Shown in pieces: positions 28,683 to 36,142 of a DNA stretch of 37,312 nucleotides. The position numbers were made by a program, and so were the translations under genes. This stretch comes from Methylobacterium sp. W2. Its GTDB lineage: Bacteria > Pseudomonadota > Alphaproteobacteria > Rhizobiales > Beijerinckiaceae. The notes beneath the pieces are model-generated. The model saw only the letters and a list, made by a program, of their open reading frames with translations, was not told the DNA's origin and ran no database searches. Location: NCBI RefSeq assembly GCF_020662345.1, contig NZ_VMOA01000052.1, forward strand, positions 1 to 37,312, read 5' to 3'. Every line of letters begins with the position of its first letter. Within the stretch, counting starts at the first letter, position 1.

Positions 28683-29375
28683 TCAGTCGAGATAGTCGCC
28701 GTATTTCTCCACATGGCTGGCGAGCCCGAGGCCGTGCTCGCGCACGAGGCGTTCGGCGAGATCCGCGTCGCGGGCCTCCAGCGCCTTGATGATCGCCACA
28801 TGTTCCTTGATCGAGTTGGCGGCGCGGTCGCCCTGGCGCATGGCCGTGTTGCGGATGCCCCGAACGTGCATCAGGAGATTGCTTGTGATGTCCTTGATCA
28901 CATCGCACTGGCCCAGCGAAATAATCTTCTGATGGAAGCGGATATTGGCTTCCGAATATTCGTCGAGATGGTCCGACGGACGACCCTCGTAAAATTCCGG
29001 GAAATGCTCGCGCAGGCAATGCAACTGCTCGTCCGTGGCCCGTTCGCAGGCGAGGCGCGCGGCCATGCTTTCCAGAGCCGACCAGGCCTGGATCATGCTG
29101 ACAATTTCCTTCTTCGATTTCTTGATGACGAAGACGCCGCGCCTGGCTTCGAACCGCACGAAACCTTCCTGTTCCAGTACAGTCAGTGCTTCGCGTACCG
29201 GCGTGCGGCTGACACCTAGATTCAGCGAGAGCTTTCGCTCATCGAGCCGAACCTCCTCGCGCTGGTTATAGATGTTCATATTCGTAATAGCTTCTTTGAG
29301 CGCGTCGTAGGCCAATGCACGCAAGCTGGAAGTCGCAACGATAGGCTTTACTTGAAACGTATCGGTTTTGACCAT
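28683..29375 (-). CDS. GntR family regulator, FadR/FCD subfamily; likely oxalate regulator
   Basis: This encodes a 230-aa protein. The N-terminal winged helix (about 18-85) has SLRALAYDALKEAI, DERKLSLNLGVSRTPVREAL and EGFVRFEARRGVFV. The C-terminal FCD ligand domain (about 92-220) has the metal-site pattern with Asn144 where Asp is usual, His148 in NIRFHQKI, His192 in KEHVAII and His214 in REHGLGL. FCD regulators sense small carboxylates. It is divergent from oxc-frc, and a palindrome that could be its operator lies 48 bp before its start. The ATG at 29375 (MVKTDTFQ) has AGGTG 7 nt upstream; an earlier frame start at 29477 would run through the palindrome. Oxalate or an oxalate-derived ligand is inferred from context only. 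Confidence 0.9.
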   Translation of the reverse strand: MVKTDTFQVKPIVATSSLRALAYDALKEAITNMNIYNQREEVRLDERKLSLNLGVSRTPVREALTVLEQEGFVRFEARRGVFVIKKSKKEIVSMIQAWSALESMAARLACERATDEQLHCLREHFPEFYEGRPSDHLDEYSEANIRFHQKIISLGQCDVIKDITSNLLMHVRGIRNTAMRQGDRAANSIKEHVAIIKALEARDADLAERLVREHGLGLASHVEKYGDYLD

Positions 29376-29422
29376 TTTCAGCACCTGGAATGATTTCAAC
29401 TCGCACATATGGTCGAGCACAC

Positions 29423-29441
29423 TTGGTGTGAAGCATGCCAA
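29423..29441. promoter_or_regulatory. Candidate GntR operator A, upstream of the gntR gene
   Basis: TTGGTGT-GAAGC-ATGCCAA. It has the same 7-5-7 layout as the three other sites in the window and matches 12 of 14 arm positions of TTGGTAT-N5-ATACCAA. It lies 48 bp upstream of the regulator's start codon, which suggests autoregulation. Confidence 0.55.
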
Positions 29442-29643
29442 ACCCGCGTTCGGAATACAAGGAACGCTTCGGGTCACAGAAATCCTTCAACACAAGAATA
29501 GTCTTACCTCTCATCATCGCGATCTGGAGGACATGCCTCTCGTCGCCAGAGCCGGGGCTGTGCGGCTCTCGCCATTGTCCCGTTCGTTGCGGCGCGTGTC
29601 CTCCCTGGAGTTCGACCAAACCGGCAAAATCGTGCAAATCTGT

Positions 29644-29669
29644 TTGACAGTTGGTATTTGGTATGCCAC
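29644..29669 (+). promoter_or_regulatory. oxc promoter -35 box with candidate GntR operator B
   Basis: A perfect TTGACA (29644-29649), one base, then TTGGTAT-TTGGT-ATGCCAC (29651-29669). The operator would occupy the -35 to -10 spacer. The first arm is also a tandem direct repeat (TTGGTAT twice, 29651-29664), and a second nested dyad TTGGT-N5-ACCAA spans 29658-29672. No convincing -10 hexamer is visible. Confidence 0.6.
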
Positions 29670-29791
29670 CAATTATCGAGAGATGGGCGGCACGCGGAGG
29701 ATAATCGGGTCGCCAAACAGTCCGGCCGCGGTTGTGGCGAGGCTTCAGTGGATCGGCTGAGGTATCAAGGCGTATCATGAACGGAGCGATT

Positions 29792-29812
29792 TGCATTATA
29801 AAACATAATGCA
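29792..29812. promoter_or_regulatory. Perfect 8-bp palindrome upstream of oxc
   Basis: TGCATTAT (29792-29799), AAAAC, ATAATGCA (29805-29812). The arms are exact and the 5-bp spacer equals that of the GntR-like sites, but only the inner TAT-N5-ATA is shared with them. This could be a second regulator's site, 231 bp before the oxc start. Confidence 0.5.
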
Positions 29813-29878
29813 CCGTGGTGCTTGGGTCGAGAAGTTCAGACGCGGTCTGGAAGGTGAACATGAGCTGTTTGCTTGAAG

Positions 29879-29899
29879 AGATCATAATTTTTTTGATCT
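29879..29899. promoter_or_regulatory. Dyad in the AT-rich part of the oxc leader
   Basis: AGATCA (29879-29884) and TGATCT (29894-29899) are exact complements around a 9-bp, mostly T spacer. It could be an operator or an RNA hairpin. It is not followed by a T-run, so it is not a standard terminator. Confidence 0.35.
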
Positions 29900-30042
29900 G
29901 ACTTAAGAAAAATACGGGTTCGCCGAGACGTGCGGCCATGGCGTCCCCCGCGCCGTACGACGGGGACGTCATGTCATCGGTCCGCCTGCCCCAGCGGGTC
30001 GCCAATCATAACAAAACATCAAACAATCAGGGAGAGAACACG

Positions 30043-31779
30043 ATGTCCGCTTTAGCCCAGAGAATCGATGTCGACGTTTCGGCGGAGCCGGAACTCACCG
30101 ATGGCTTCCACCTTGTTATCGACGCGCTGAAGCTCAACGACATCCATACGATCTACGGTGTGCCCGGTATTCCGATCACCGATCTCGGCCGCCTCGCCCA
30201 GGCTGCGGGCATGCGGGTCATCTCCTTCCGCCACGAGCAGCATGCCGGCAACGCCGCCGCCATCGCGGGCTTCCTGACGAAGAAGCCCGGCATCTGCCTC
30301 ACGGTCTCGGCCCCCGGCTTCCTCAACGGTCTGACGGCTTTGGCCAACGCCACGACCAACTGCTTCCCGATGATCCTCATCTCCGGCTCGTCCGAGCGCG
30401 AGATCGTCGACCTGCAACAGGGCGATTACGAGGAGATGGACCAACTCGCCATCGCCAAGCCCCTGTGCAAAGCCGCCTTCCGCGTGCTGCATGCCGCCGA
30501 TATCGGCATCGCCGTCGCCCGTGCCATCCGCGCCGCCGTGTCGGGCCGTCCCGGCGGTGTCTATCTCGACCTTCCCGCCAAGCTCTTCTCCCAGGTGATG
30601 GAGGCGGAAGCCGGCGTCAAATCACTGGTCAAGGTCATCGATGCGGCCCCGGCCCAGCTGCCGGCCCCCTCGGCGATCAAGCGCGCGCTCGATGTCCTGA
30701 AGAGCGCCAAGCGCCCCCTCATCGTGCTCGGCAAGGGCGCGGCCTATGCGCAGGCCGACGACGAAATCCGCGCGTTGGTTGAGACCAGCGGCATCCCCTA
30801 CGTGCCCATGAGCATGGCGAAGGGCCTGCTGCCCGATACCCATCCGCAATCGGCGGGTGCCGCCCGTTCGCTCGTCCTCAAGGAGGCCGATGTCGTCCTG
30901 TTGGTGGGCGCGCGGCTGAACTGGCTGCTCTCCCACGGAAAGGGCAAGACCTGGGGCGCCCCCGGCTCGAAGAAGTTCATCCAGATCGACATCGAGCCGA
31001 AGGAGATGGATTCCAACGTCGAGATCGTGGCGCCCATCGTCGGCGATATCGGCTCCTGCGTCACCGCGCTCCTCGACGGAATGAAGGGCGACTGGCAGGC
31101 CCCGCCGGCATCCTGGACCGATGCCATCTCCGCCAAGAAGGAGGAGAACCTCGGCAAGATGGCGTCGAAGCTGCGCAAGAACTCGACGCCGATGGACTTC
31201 CACGGGGCGCTGGGCGCGCTGAAGACCATCATCGCCGAGCGGCCCGACGCGATCCTCGTCAACGAGGGCGCCAACACCCTCGATCTGGCGCGCGGCATCA
31301 TCGACATGTACCAGCCGCGCAAGCGCCTCGATGTCGGCACCTGGGGCATCATGGGCATCGGCATGGGCTTCGCCATCGCCGCCGCCGTGGAAACCGGCAA
31401 GCCGGTCCTCGCCGTCGAGGGCGACAGCGCCTTCGGCTTCTCCGGCATGGAGGTGGAGACCATCTGCCGTTACAATCTGCCAGTCTGCATCGTCGTCTTC
31501 AACAACAACGGCATCTATCGCGGCACCGATACGGACCCGACCGGCCGCGATCCCGGAACGACCGTCTTCGTCCGGGATTCCCGTTACGACAAGATGATGG
31601 AGGCCTTCGGCGGCGTGGGCGTCAACGCGACGACTCCGGACGAGCTCTCCCAGGCCGTCAACGCAGCCATGGATTCGGGTCGCCCGACGCTCATCAACGC
31701 GGTCATCGACCCCCAGGCCGGCACCGAGAGCGGCAATATCGGCAGCCTCAACCCGCAGAGCGTGGTGAAGAAGAAGTAG
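30043..31779 (+). CDS. oxc: Oxalyl-CoA decarboxylase
   Basis: This encodes a 578-aa thiamine-diphosphate enzyme that converts oxalyl-CoA to formyl-CoA and CO2. The cofactor-activating Glu is at about residue 65 in SFRHEQHAGNAAA. The ThDP/Mg motif runs from GDS (460-462, VEGDSAFGFSGMEVE) to NNN (487-489, VFNNNGIYRG). The central domain has PLIVLGKGAAYAQADDEI and SHGKGKTWG, fitting the ADP/CoA-binding region of the family. AGGGAGA lies about 8 nt before the ATG at 30043. It forms an operon with frc, which supplies its substrate. Upstream lies a long regulatory region with a GntR-type operator. Confidence 0.97.
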   Translation: MSALAQRIDVDVSAEPELTDGFHLVIDALKLNDIHTIYGVPGIPITDLGRLAQAAGMRVISFRHEQHAGNAAAIAGFLTKKPGICLTVSAPGFLNGLTALANATTNCFPMILISGSSEREIVDLQQGDYEEMDQLAIAKPLCKAAFRVLHAADIGIAVARAIRAAVSGRPGGVYLDLPAKLFSQVMEAEAGVKSLVKVIDAAPAQLPAPSAIKRALDVLKSAKRPLIVLGKGAAYAQADDEIRALVETSGIPYVPMSMAKGLLPDTHPQSAGAARSLVLKEADVVLLVGARLNWLLSHGKGKTWGAPGSKKFIQIDIEPKEMDSNVEIVAPIVGDIGSCVTALLDGMKGDWQAPPASWTDAISAKKEENLGKMASKLRKNSTPMDFHGALGALKTIIAERPDAILVNEGANTLDLARGIIDMYQPRKRLDVGTWGIMGIGMGFAIAAAVETGKPVLAVEGDSAFGFSGMEVETICRYNLPVCIVVFNNNGIYRGTDTDPTGRDPGTTVFVRDSRYDKMMEAFGGVGVNATTPDELSQAVNAAMDSGRPTLINAVIDPQAGTESGNIGSLNPQSVVKKK

Positions 31780-31796
31780 GCCCCTCGGCCCACCCC

Positions 31797-31827
31797 ACCG
31801 CTTCCGCGCAAAAGACGCGGGAGCGGT
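31797..31827 (+). promoter_or_regulatory. Intercistronic hairpin between oxc and frc
   Basis: ACCGCTTCCGCG (31797-31808), loop CAAAAGA, CGCGGGAGCGGT (31816-31827): a 12-bp stem with one G-U wobble. No T-run follows. It probably acts as an mRNA stabiliser or processing site that sets the oxc to frc ratio, rather than as a terminator. Confidence 0.55.
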
Positions 31828-31871
31828 CGGCGCCCATCTCCGCCGAACGCCCTGGAATGCGGAAGAGCCCC

Positions 31872-33146
31872 ATGAATGCCCTCGAAGGCGTGAAGATCCT
31901 CGACTTCACCCATGTCCAGTCCGGCCCGACCTGTACCCAGCTCCTGGCCTGGTTCGGCGCGGACGTGATCAAGGTCGAGCGGCCGGGCGTTGGCGATGCC
32001 ACGCGCCAGCAGCTTCAGGACATCCCCGATGTGGATAGCCTCTATTTCACGATGCTGAACCACAACAAGCGGTCCATCACCCTCGACACCAAGAACCCCA
32101 AGGGGATCGAGGTGATGTGGCGCCTCGTGAAGGAATGCGACGTTCTCGTGGAGAATTTCGCGCCCGGCGCTCTCGCCCGGATGGGCCTGACCTGGGAGGC
32201 GATCCAGCAAGCCAACCCCCGCATGATCCTCGCCTCGGTGAAGGGGTTCGGACCGGGCGCCTACGAGAATTGCAAGGTCTACGAGAACGTCGCCCAGTGC
32301 GTCGGAGGCGCTGCCTCCACCACGGGGTTCCGCACCGACATCCCGATGGTGTCCGGCGCTCAGATCGGCGATTCCGGCACTGGCCTCCATCTGGCCCTTG
32401 GCATCGTCACCGCGCTCTACCAGCGGACTCATTCCGGCCTCGGCCAGAGAGTCGATTGCGCCATGCAGGATGGCGTCCTCAACCTGTGCCGCGTGAAGCT
32501 GCGCGACCAGCAGCGGCTGGAGCGCGGGCCGCTCGAGGAATACAGCCAGTACGGGGAGGGGATCGGATTCGGTGATTCCGTGCCCCGCGCGGGCAACGAT
32601 TCCGGTGGCGGCCAGCCGGGCCGCATCCTCAAATGCAAGGGCTGGGAGACCGATCCCAACGCCTACATCTACTTCATCGCGCAAGGCGCGGTCTGGGATC
32701 CGATCTGCGACGTCATCGGCGAGCCGACCTGGAAGACGCATCCCGATTACGCGACGCCGAAAGCGCGTCTGCCGCATCTGAACGAGATCTTCACCCGCGT
32801 CGAAGCCTGGACCATGTCGAAGACCAAGTTCGAGGCGATGGAAACCTTGAACGCGCTGCACGTCCCCTGCGGCCCGATCCTTTCGATGAAGGAGATCGCG
32901 GAGGACAAGTCGCTGCGGAAATCCGGCACGGTGGTCGAAGTCGACCATCCGGAGCGCGGGAAATACTTGACCGTGGGAAACCCGATCCGACTTTCGGCAA
33001 GTCAGGTCGAGGTCAAGCGCTCGCCCCTCCTGGGCGAGCATACCGACGAGATCCTTCGCGACGTCCTCGGCTATTCCGAGAACGACCGGCTCAAGATCTC
33101 GGAATCAGGGGCGATCGGCGCAATCCAGAGGATCGCCGCCGAATGA
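31872..33146 (+). CDS. frc: Formyl-CoA:oxalate CoA-transferase
   Basis: This encodes a 424-aa class III CoA-transferase that moves CoA from formyl-CoA to oxalate, giving oxalyl-CoA for Oxc and free formate. The N-terminus (VKILDFTHVQSGPTCTQLLAW, with Gln16) and catalytic Asp167 in IGDSGTGLHL are as in the characterised enzymes. AGNDSGGGQPG corresponds to the glycine loop, and LKCKGWETDPNAYIYF is conserved. GGAAGAG precedes the ATG at 31872 by 5 nt. A start five codons earlier (31857) is possible. It follows oxc after 92 bp that contain a stable hairpin. In methylotrophs the formate can enter formate oxidation and one-carbon assimilation. Confidence 0.97.
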   Translation: MNALEGVKILDFTHVQSGPTCTQLLAWFGADVIKVERPGVGDATRQQLQDIPDVDSLYFTMLNHNKRSITLDTKNPKGIEVMWRLVKECDVLVENFAPGALARMGLTWEAIQQANPRMILASVKGFGPGAYENCKVYENVAQCVGGAASTTGFRTDIPMVSGAQIGDSGTGLHLALGIVTALYQRTHSGLGQRVDCAMQDGVLNLCRVKLRDQQRLERGPLEEYSQYGEGIGFGDSVPRAGNDSGGGQPGRILKCKGWETDPNAYIYFIAQGAVWDPICDVIGEPTWKTHPDYATPKARLPHLNEIFTRVEAWTMSKTKFEAMETLNALHVPCGPILSMKEIAEDKSLRKSGTVVEVDHPERGKYLTVGNPIRLSASQVEVKRSPLLGEHTDEILRDVLGYSENDRLKISESGAIGAIQRIAAE

Positions 33147-33278
33147 TCTGCTCCTGAACGAAGCGGGAGCCGATGGTCTCAACATCCCGGCTCGCGCGCA
33201 CGACGTGAAACTCCTCCCGACTCAGCGCGGTGTCGGCCTCGGGCCCGATGCCGCGCTCTTTCGTTCAGGTACGGTCAA

Positions 33279-33440
33279 TCAGGCGATGCCGGTGAAGCGT
33301 CCGGCCGAACCGCCCACGTAATCGCGGCTCTCCGAACCGGTCTTGTTGGGGCGCACCGACAGGAGATCGGCGGCTTTCACCACGAGAACGACCTGAAGAG
33401 CGATCATGCAGAGAACGGCGGCGATGATGGTGACGAGCAT
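33279..33440 (-). CDS. Small single-span membrane protein, hypothetical
   Basis: This encodes a 53-aa protein. An N-terminal transmembrane helix (LVTIIAAVLCMIALQVVLVV, about residues 2-21) is followed by a polar tail (KAADLLSVRPNKTGSESRDYVGGSAGRFTGIA). GGGAG lies 6 nt before the ATG at 33440, which is strong support for such a short gene. The frame is open upstream to 33536, but that part is not hydrophobic and has no ribosome site. No family is recognised. It is downstream of the 608-aa P-loop gene on the same strand, 194 bp away. Confidence 0.65.
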   Translation of the reverse strand: MLVTIIAAVLCMIALQVVLVVKAADLLSVRPNKTGSESRDYVGGSAGRFTGIA

Positions 33441-33634
33441 GGTGGGCTCCCGATGGCGCGTTGCAGCATCGTGATGCCATGGTGCGGCGCAAACTGATAT
33501 ATCACATTCCTTCGACCAGGTATGTCGCAGATGCATGCCGAGATCGATAGCCGCCGGGAGCCAGCGTTAGGCGCATTCATGCAAGGCACCCTCTCATTGG
33601 CTTACGCGATTGACGGGCATTCGCCCACGGACAG

Positions 33635-35461
33635 TCAGAATGGGGCCGCGTCGCCCCATCGGCCCAACGTGTGAGTGTCCTCCGGTCGAAGCCATTCTCC
33701 TGGTTCCGCGAGGGCCGGACACTGGTCCGCTACACCCATGACGGCCAAGGCCGCGTGCAGGTCAGGGTTCTCGGCCGCGCGTGAAACGACGTCCGCGGCA
33801 AGGTGGGTCAGGCGGCCGCGTTCGAGCCGCGCATAGACCCGCCCGGTTCCGTGATCGGCAAATCGGATCGTCGTCATCCGACGAGCGCAGTCGCGCAGGA
33901 AGCTCATGTTGTGCTGAGCCTCCATCGAGCCGGCGGCGGCATAGACCTCGTCGGCCGACCGCGCGGAGACATCGATCTTGCGATACCGGTCGATGTCGAA
34001 GATGAATGTCAGATCGAGAATGGTCATCGCGCCGTTGATGCCGAAGGCAATCGTTCTCGGCCGCTCACCCTCCGGCACGCTGTTGTCGAGAAACTCGAAA
34101 TGGACCTGCTTGTCCGTCCTCAGGGCCCAGGTGAAAAACAGGCGTGGCATGCCGGTATAGGCTTCGACATTGTGGGCGAGCAGATCCTCCACTGCTTTGT
34201 AGCGGCCAAATTGTTCGCCGCGCTTCCATGCCCGCTCCACCGTCGCCTCCGGCGGCGTGATCATGAACTGCATGTAGACGCTATGACCGAAGCGGGTGAG
34301 GAGCTGGCTGCCGCTTTCGGCACCGGGATCGACGGTGAAGCTGTCGAACCGAAACCGGTCGATGAGGAGGTGCGAGATGCGGCCTTCGGCAGCCTTGACC
34401 GCCATATGCCGGTCGAGCTTGCGATCGATGATCTCGACCTCGCGCCCGGTCAGGGTCCCGGCATAGCGCCGCGCCGGACCGAGGCTGTCGTAATCGAGAA
34501 GGAATTTGCGCCAGACGTCGGGCGTGATCACCGCGAAATCCGATCCATCGAGCCCGAGCCGCCCGGCGAGCGCTCGCTGATAAGGCCGGATCGTGCTCTT
34601 GCCCGATGCCGAGGCACCCTTGACGTTCATCACCACCGGCCGGGTCTGGGCCTCCAGTACACGATAGCCCTCGCTGGCGACGACGTCGCGAACCCATGGC
34701 TCGATCGCCTGTCCGATCCGGCTACTGCCGTACTGGTTCGAAACGAGCGTGCAGGCGAGACGTGAGAGGAGCGTCTTGTCGCGGATGAGGAAACCGCGCC
34801 GGCTGACGATGTTCGTCACCACGTGCCGCAAAGCCGCGCAGGCCGCCGCTTCGAGGGGGGCAGACGATGTCGTACATCGCGCCTGCCAGGCGTCGAGATG
34901 CAGGACAGCCGAGTGCTCCGGCGTCCCGACCTCCCTGTGACCCCTTGAGGGCTCCGGCGATCCGAGGATGGTCCGCCACAAGGACGGCCGTCTCGCGACC
35001 GATTCCCCCGGACCTTGAGGCATGAACATCGCGGAGAGTTCTCGGTCGAGGATCTGGGTTGCCTCGCTCCGGACCCGGTCGAGCAGGCCGGAGATCTCGT
35101 CCTTATGGGACGCGACCCCGTCGCGCAGGATGGTGCCGACCATGGCGCGGAAATTGACTCCGAGATCGCCATAGGTCCGGCCGACCGGCACCGACAGGTC
35201 GGCCATGACGCGGATGAGGACCTCGTGGACGACGAGGCGCTCTGCCCGGAACCGCACCAGCTGCGTCAACGGAAGCCCGCTGACGTCCATCATCTCACGA
35301 GCGTCCGCGAGGGTGGTCTCGACATTGTCAGGCCGGAAGATCGTCTCCAGGGCGAGGAACGCCCTGGGCAGGTTCGATTCGAGCCCCGGATTCCAAGGGC
35401 CGTATCCCTCCTGTGGCCTTGGCTGAGCCAGATCCGCGATCCTGCTCTCCGGGATGGACAT
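33635..35461 (-). CDS. Large P-loop protein with Zeta-toxin-like kinase core
   Basis: This encodes a 608-aa protein of unknown role. The core at about residues 275-475 starts with strand VVMNVKG and Walker A GASASGKST (282-290). It continues with a candidate catalytic Asp315 in VITPDVWRKFLLDY, a second strand LLIDRFRFDSF (365-375), then YMQFMITPPEATVERAWKRGEQFGR with Arg residues suited to an ATP lid. This order resembles Zeta/PezT toxins and related small-molecule kinases. About 270 N-terminal residues and 130 C-terminal residues (LTFIFDIDRYRKIDV and onward) are unassigned. GGAG lies 9 nt before the ATG. No epsilon-like antitoxin gene is adjacent. It is flanked by oxalate genes on the other strand. 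The function as toxin, nucleotide or sugar kinase is open. Confidence 0.75.
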   Translation of the reverse strand: MSIPESRIADLAQPRPQEGYGPWNPGLESNLPRAFLALETIFRPDNVETTLADAREMMDVSGLPLTQLVRFRAERLVVHEVLIRVMADLSVPVGRTYGDLGVNFRAMVGTILRDGVASHKDEISGLLDRVRSEATQILDRELSAMFMPQGPGESVARRPSLWRTILGSPEPSRGHREVGTPEHSAVLHLDAWQARCTTSSAPLEAAACAALRHVVTNIVSRRGFLIRDKTLLSRLACTLVSNQYGSSRIGQAIEPWVRDVVASEGYRVLEAQTRPVVMNVKGASASGKSTIRPYQRALAGRLGLDGSDFAVITPDVWRKFLLDYDSLGPARRYAGTLTGREVEIIDRKLDRHMAVKAAEGRISHLLIDRFRFDSFTVDPGAESGSQLLTRFGHSVYMQFMITPPEATVERAWKRGEQFGRYKAVEDLLAHNVEAYTGMPRLFFTWALRTDKQVHFEFLDNSVPEGERPRTIAFGINGAMTILDLTFIFDIDRYRKIDVSARSADEVYAAAGSMEAQHNMSFLRDCARRMTTIRFADHGTGRVYARLERGRLTHLAADVVSRAAENPDLHAALAVMGVADQCPALAEPGEWLRPEDTHTLGRWGDAAPF

Positions 35462-35534
35462 GACCGACCGCTCCGAGATTCAGCACCGTCGCTGGCGGCC
35501 GGGCGTCGTCGTAGAGAAGTCCCGTTCGCCTGAG

Positions 35535-35816
35535 TTACGCGACAGCTGCCTCGTCGATGGCCTCGAGCCGCAGCTGATAGCGGTCCCCCCAAAGGACTCC
35601 CGCCTTCTCGTACCAATCCGCGTCGAAGAACAGCTTCGCGCAGAACTCGCTCTGCCAGATGCAGACGGCGATGACCCTGGAATCGATCACTTTGACATGT
35701 CGGCTGATCAGACCGCGCGTGATGCCAGCCGAGGGACACATGTCCATGCTGGTCATCCCATTGGGAGATTCACCACTGAAGATGACGGGACATTCAAGAA
35801 TGGCCAAGTAACGCAT
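35535..35816 (-). CDS. YdhR-like small alpha/beta-barrel protein (putative)
   Basis: This encodes a 93-aa protein starting MRYLAILECPVIFSGESPNG. The second half has the spacing seen in YdhR/antibiotic-biosynthesis-monooxygenase-like dimers: GITRGLISRHVKV, AVCIWQSEFCAKLFF, DADWYEKAGVLWGDRYQLRLE (compare the usual G-Y-W-S...A...F...W...G...P). That assignment is by pattern only. The start at 35816 has a GGG about 10 nt upstream; the frame is open to 35969 without support. It lies 73 bp upstream of the 608-aa gene on the same strand, so the two may be co-transcribed. Confidence 0.55.
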   Translation of the reverse strand: MRYLAILECPVIFSGESPNGMTSMDMCPSAGITRGLISRHVKVIDSRVIAVCIWQSEFCAKLFFDADWYEKAGVLWGDRYQLRLEAIDEAAVA

Positions 35817-36142
35817 CGCTGCTAACCCTGTTGTCCACGAGATGCGCAGGGCCGGTCTGTTGCCGACCGGCACGGTCCCGTAGCGTCTCCCTGCCTCGAT
35901 ACCCGGTTTGAATCGCGCCTCGCTCGAAGGCCGAAACGCCGAGGTACCTTGGATAAATTTTGAATGCAAAACGCGTGTGGGTCAATGATCACGTGCGGGA
36001 TATCTTGTCCTGCGGTTGCGATGCGATTGTTTTGCAATGCAATGCTGTGATGCCAAGATCGATTGCGCGTAATCTAGTCTGCGCCACGTGGCTCTACGAC
36101 TATGCGTCGGTCAGGATATCGGCGCCGAATACGCGCTCATGA
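35817..36142. other. Intergenic region, no gene seen
   Basis: These 326 bp hold no frame with a ribosome site or recognisable product. An AT-rich patch at about 35945-35965 could be part of the promoter for the 93-aa gene. A repeat-like TGCAATGCAATGC sits near 36031-36043. No terminator is obvious. Confidence 0.5.

Larger units (their letters stand above)
29376..30042. other. 667-bp regulatory region between the GntR gene and oxc
   Basis: No gene is supported. Open frames here have poor ribosome sites and unstructured products. The region is less GC-rich than its neighbours and holds several palindromes that are listed separately. The most likely oxc promoter -35 is TTGACA at 29644-29649, which would give an unusually long leader of about 370 nt, unless a second promoter nearer oxc exists in the AT-rich part at about 29790-29915. 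Confidence 0.7.

Noticed and set aside
29266..29796. 176-codon minus-strand frame across the gntR-oxc gap
   Set aside because: It overlaps the start of the GntR gene in another frame, has no credible ribosome site and its product looks unstructured. The region is better explained as regulatory DNA.
33163..33197. Imperfect hairpin after frc as a terminator
   Set aside because: The stem has a mismatch and a long loop and is not followed by a T-run. It may help end transcription, but the evidence is too thin to list.
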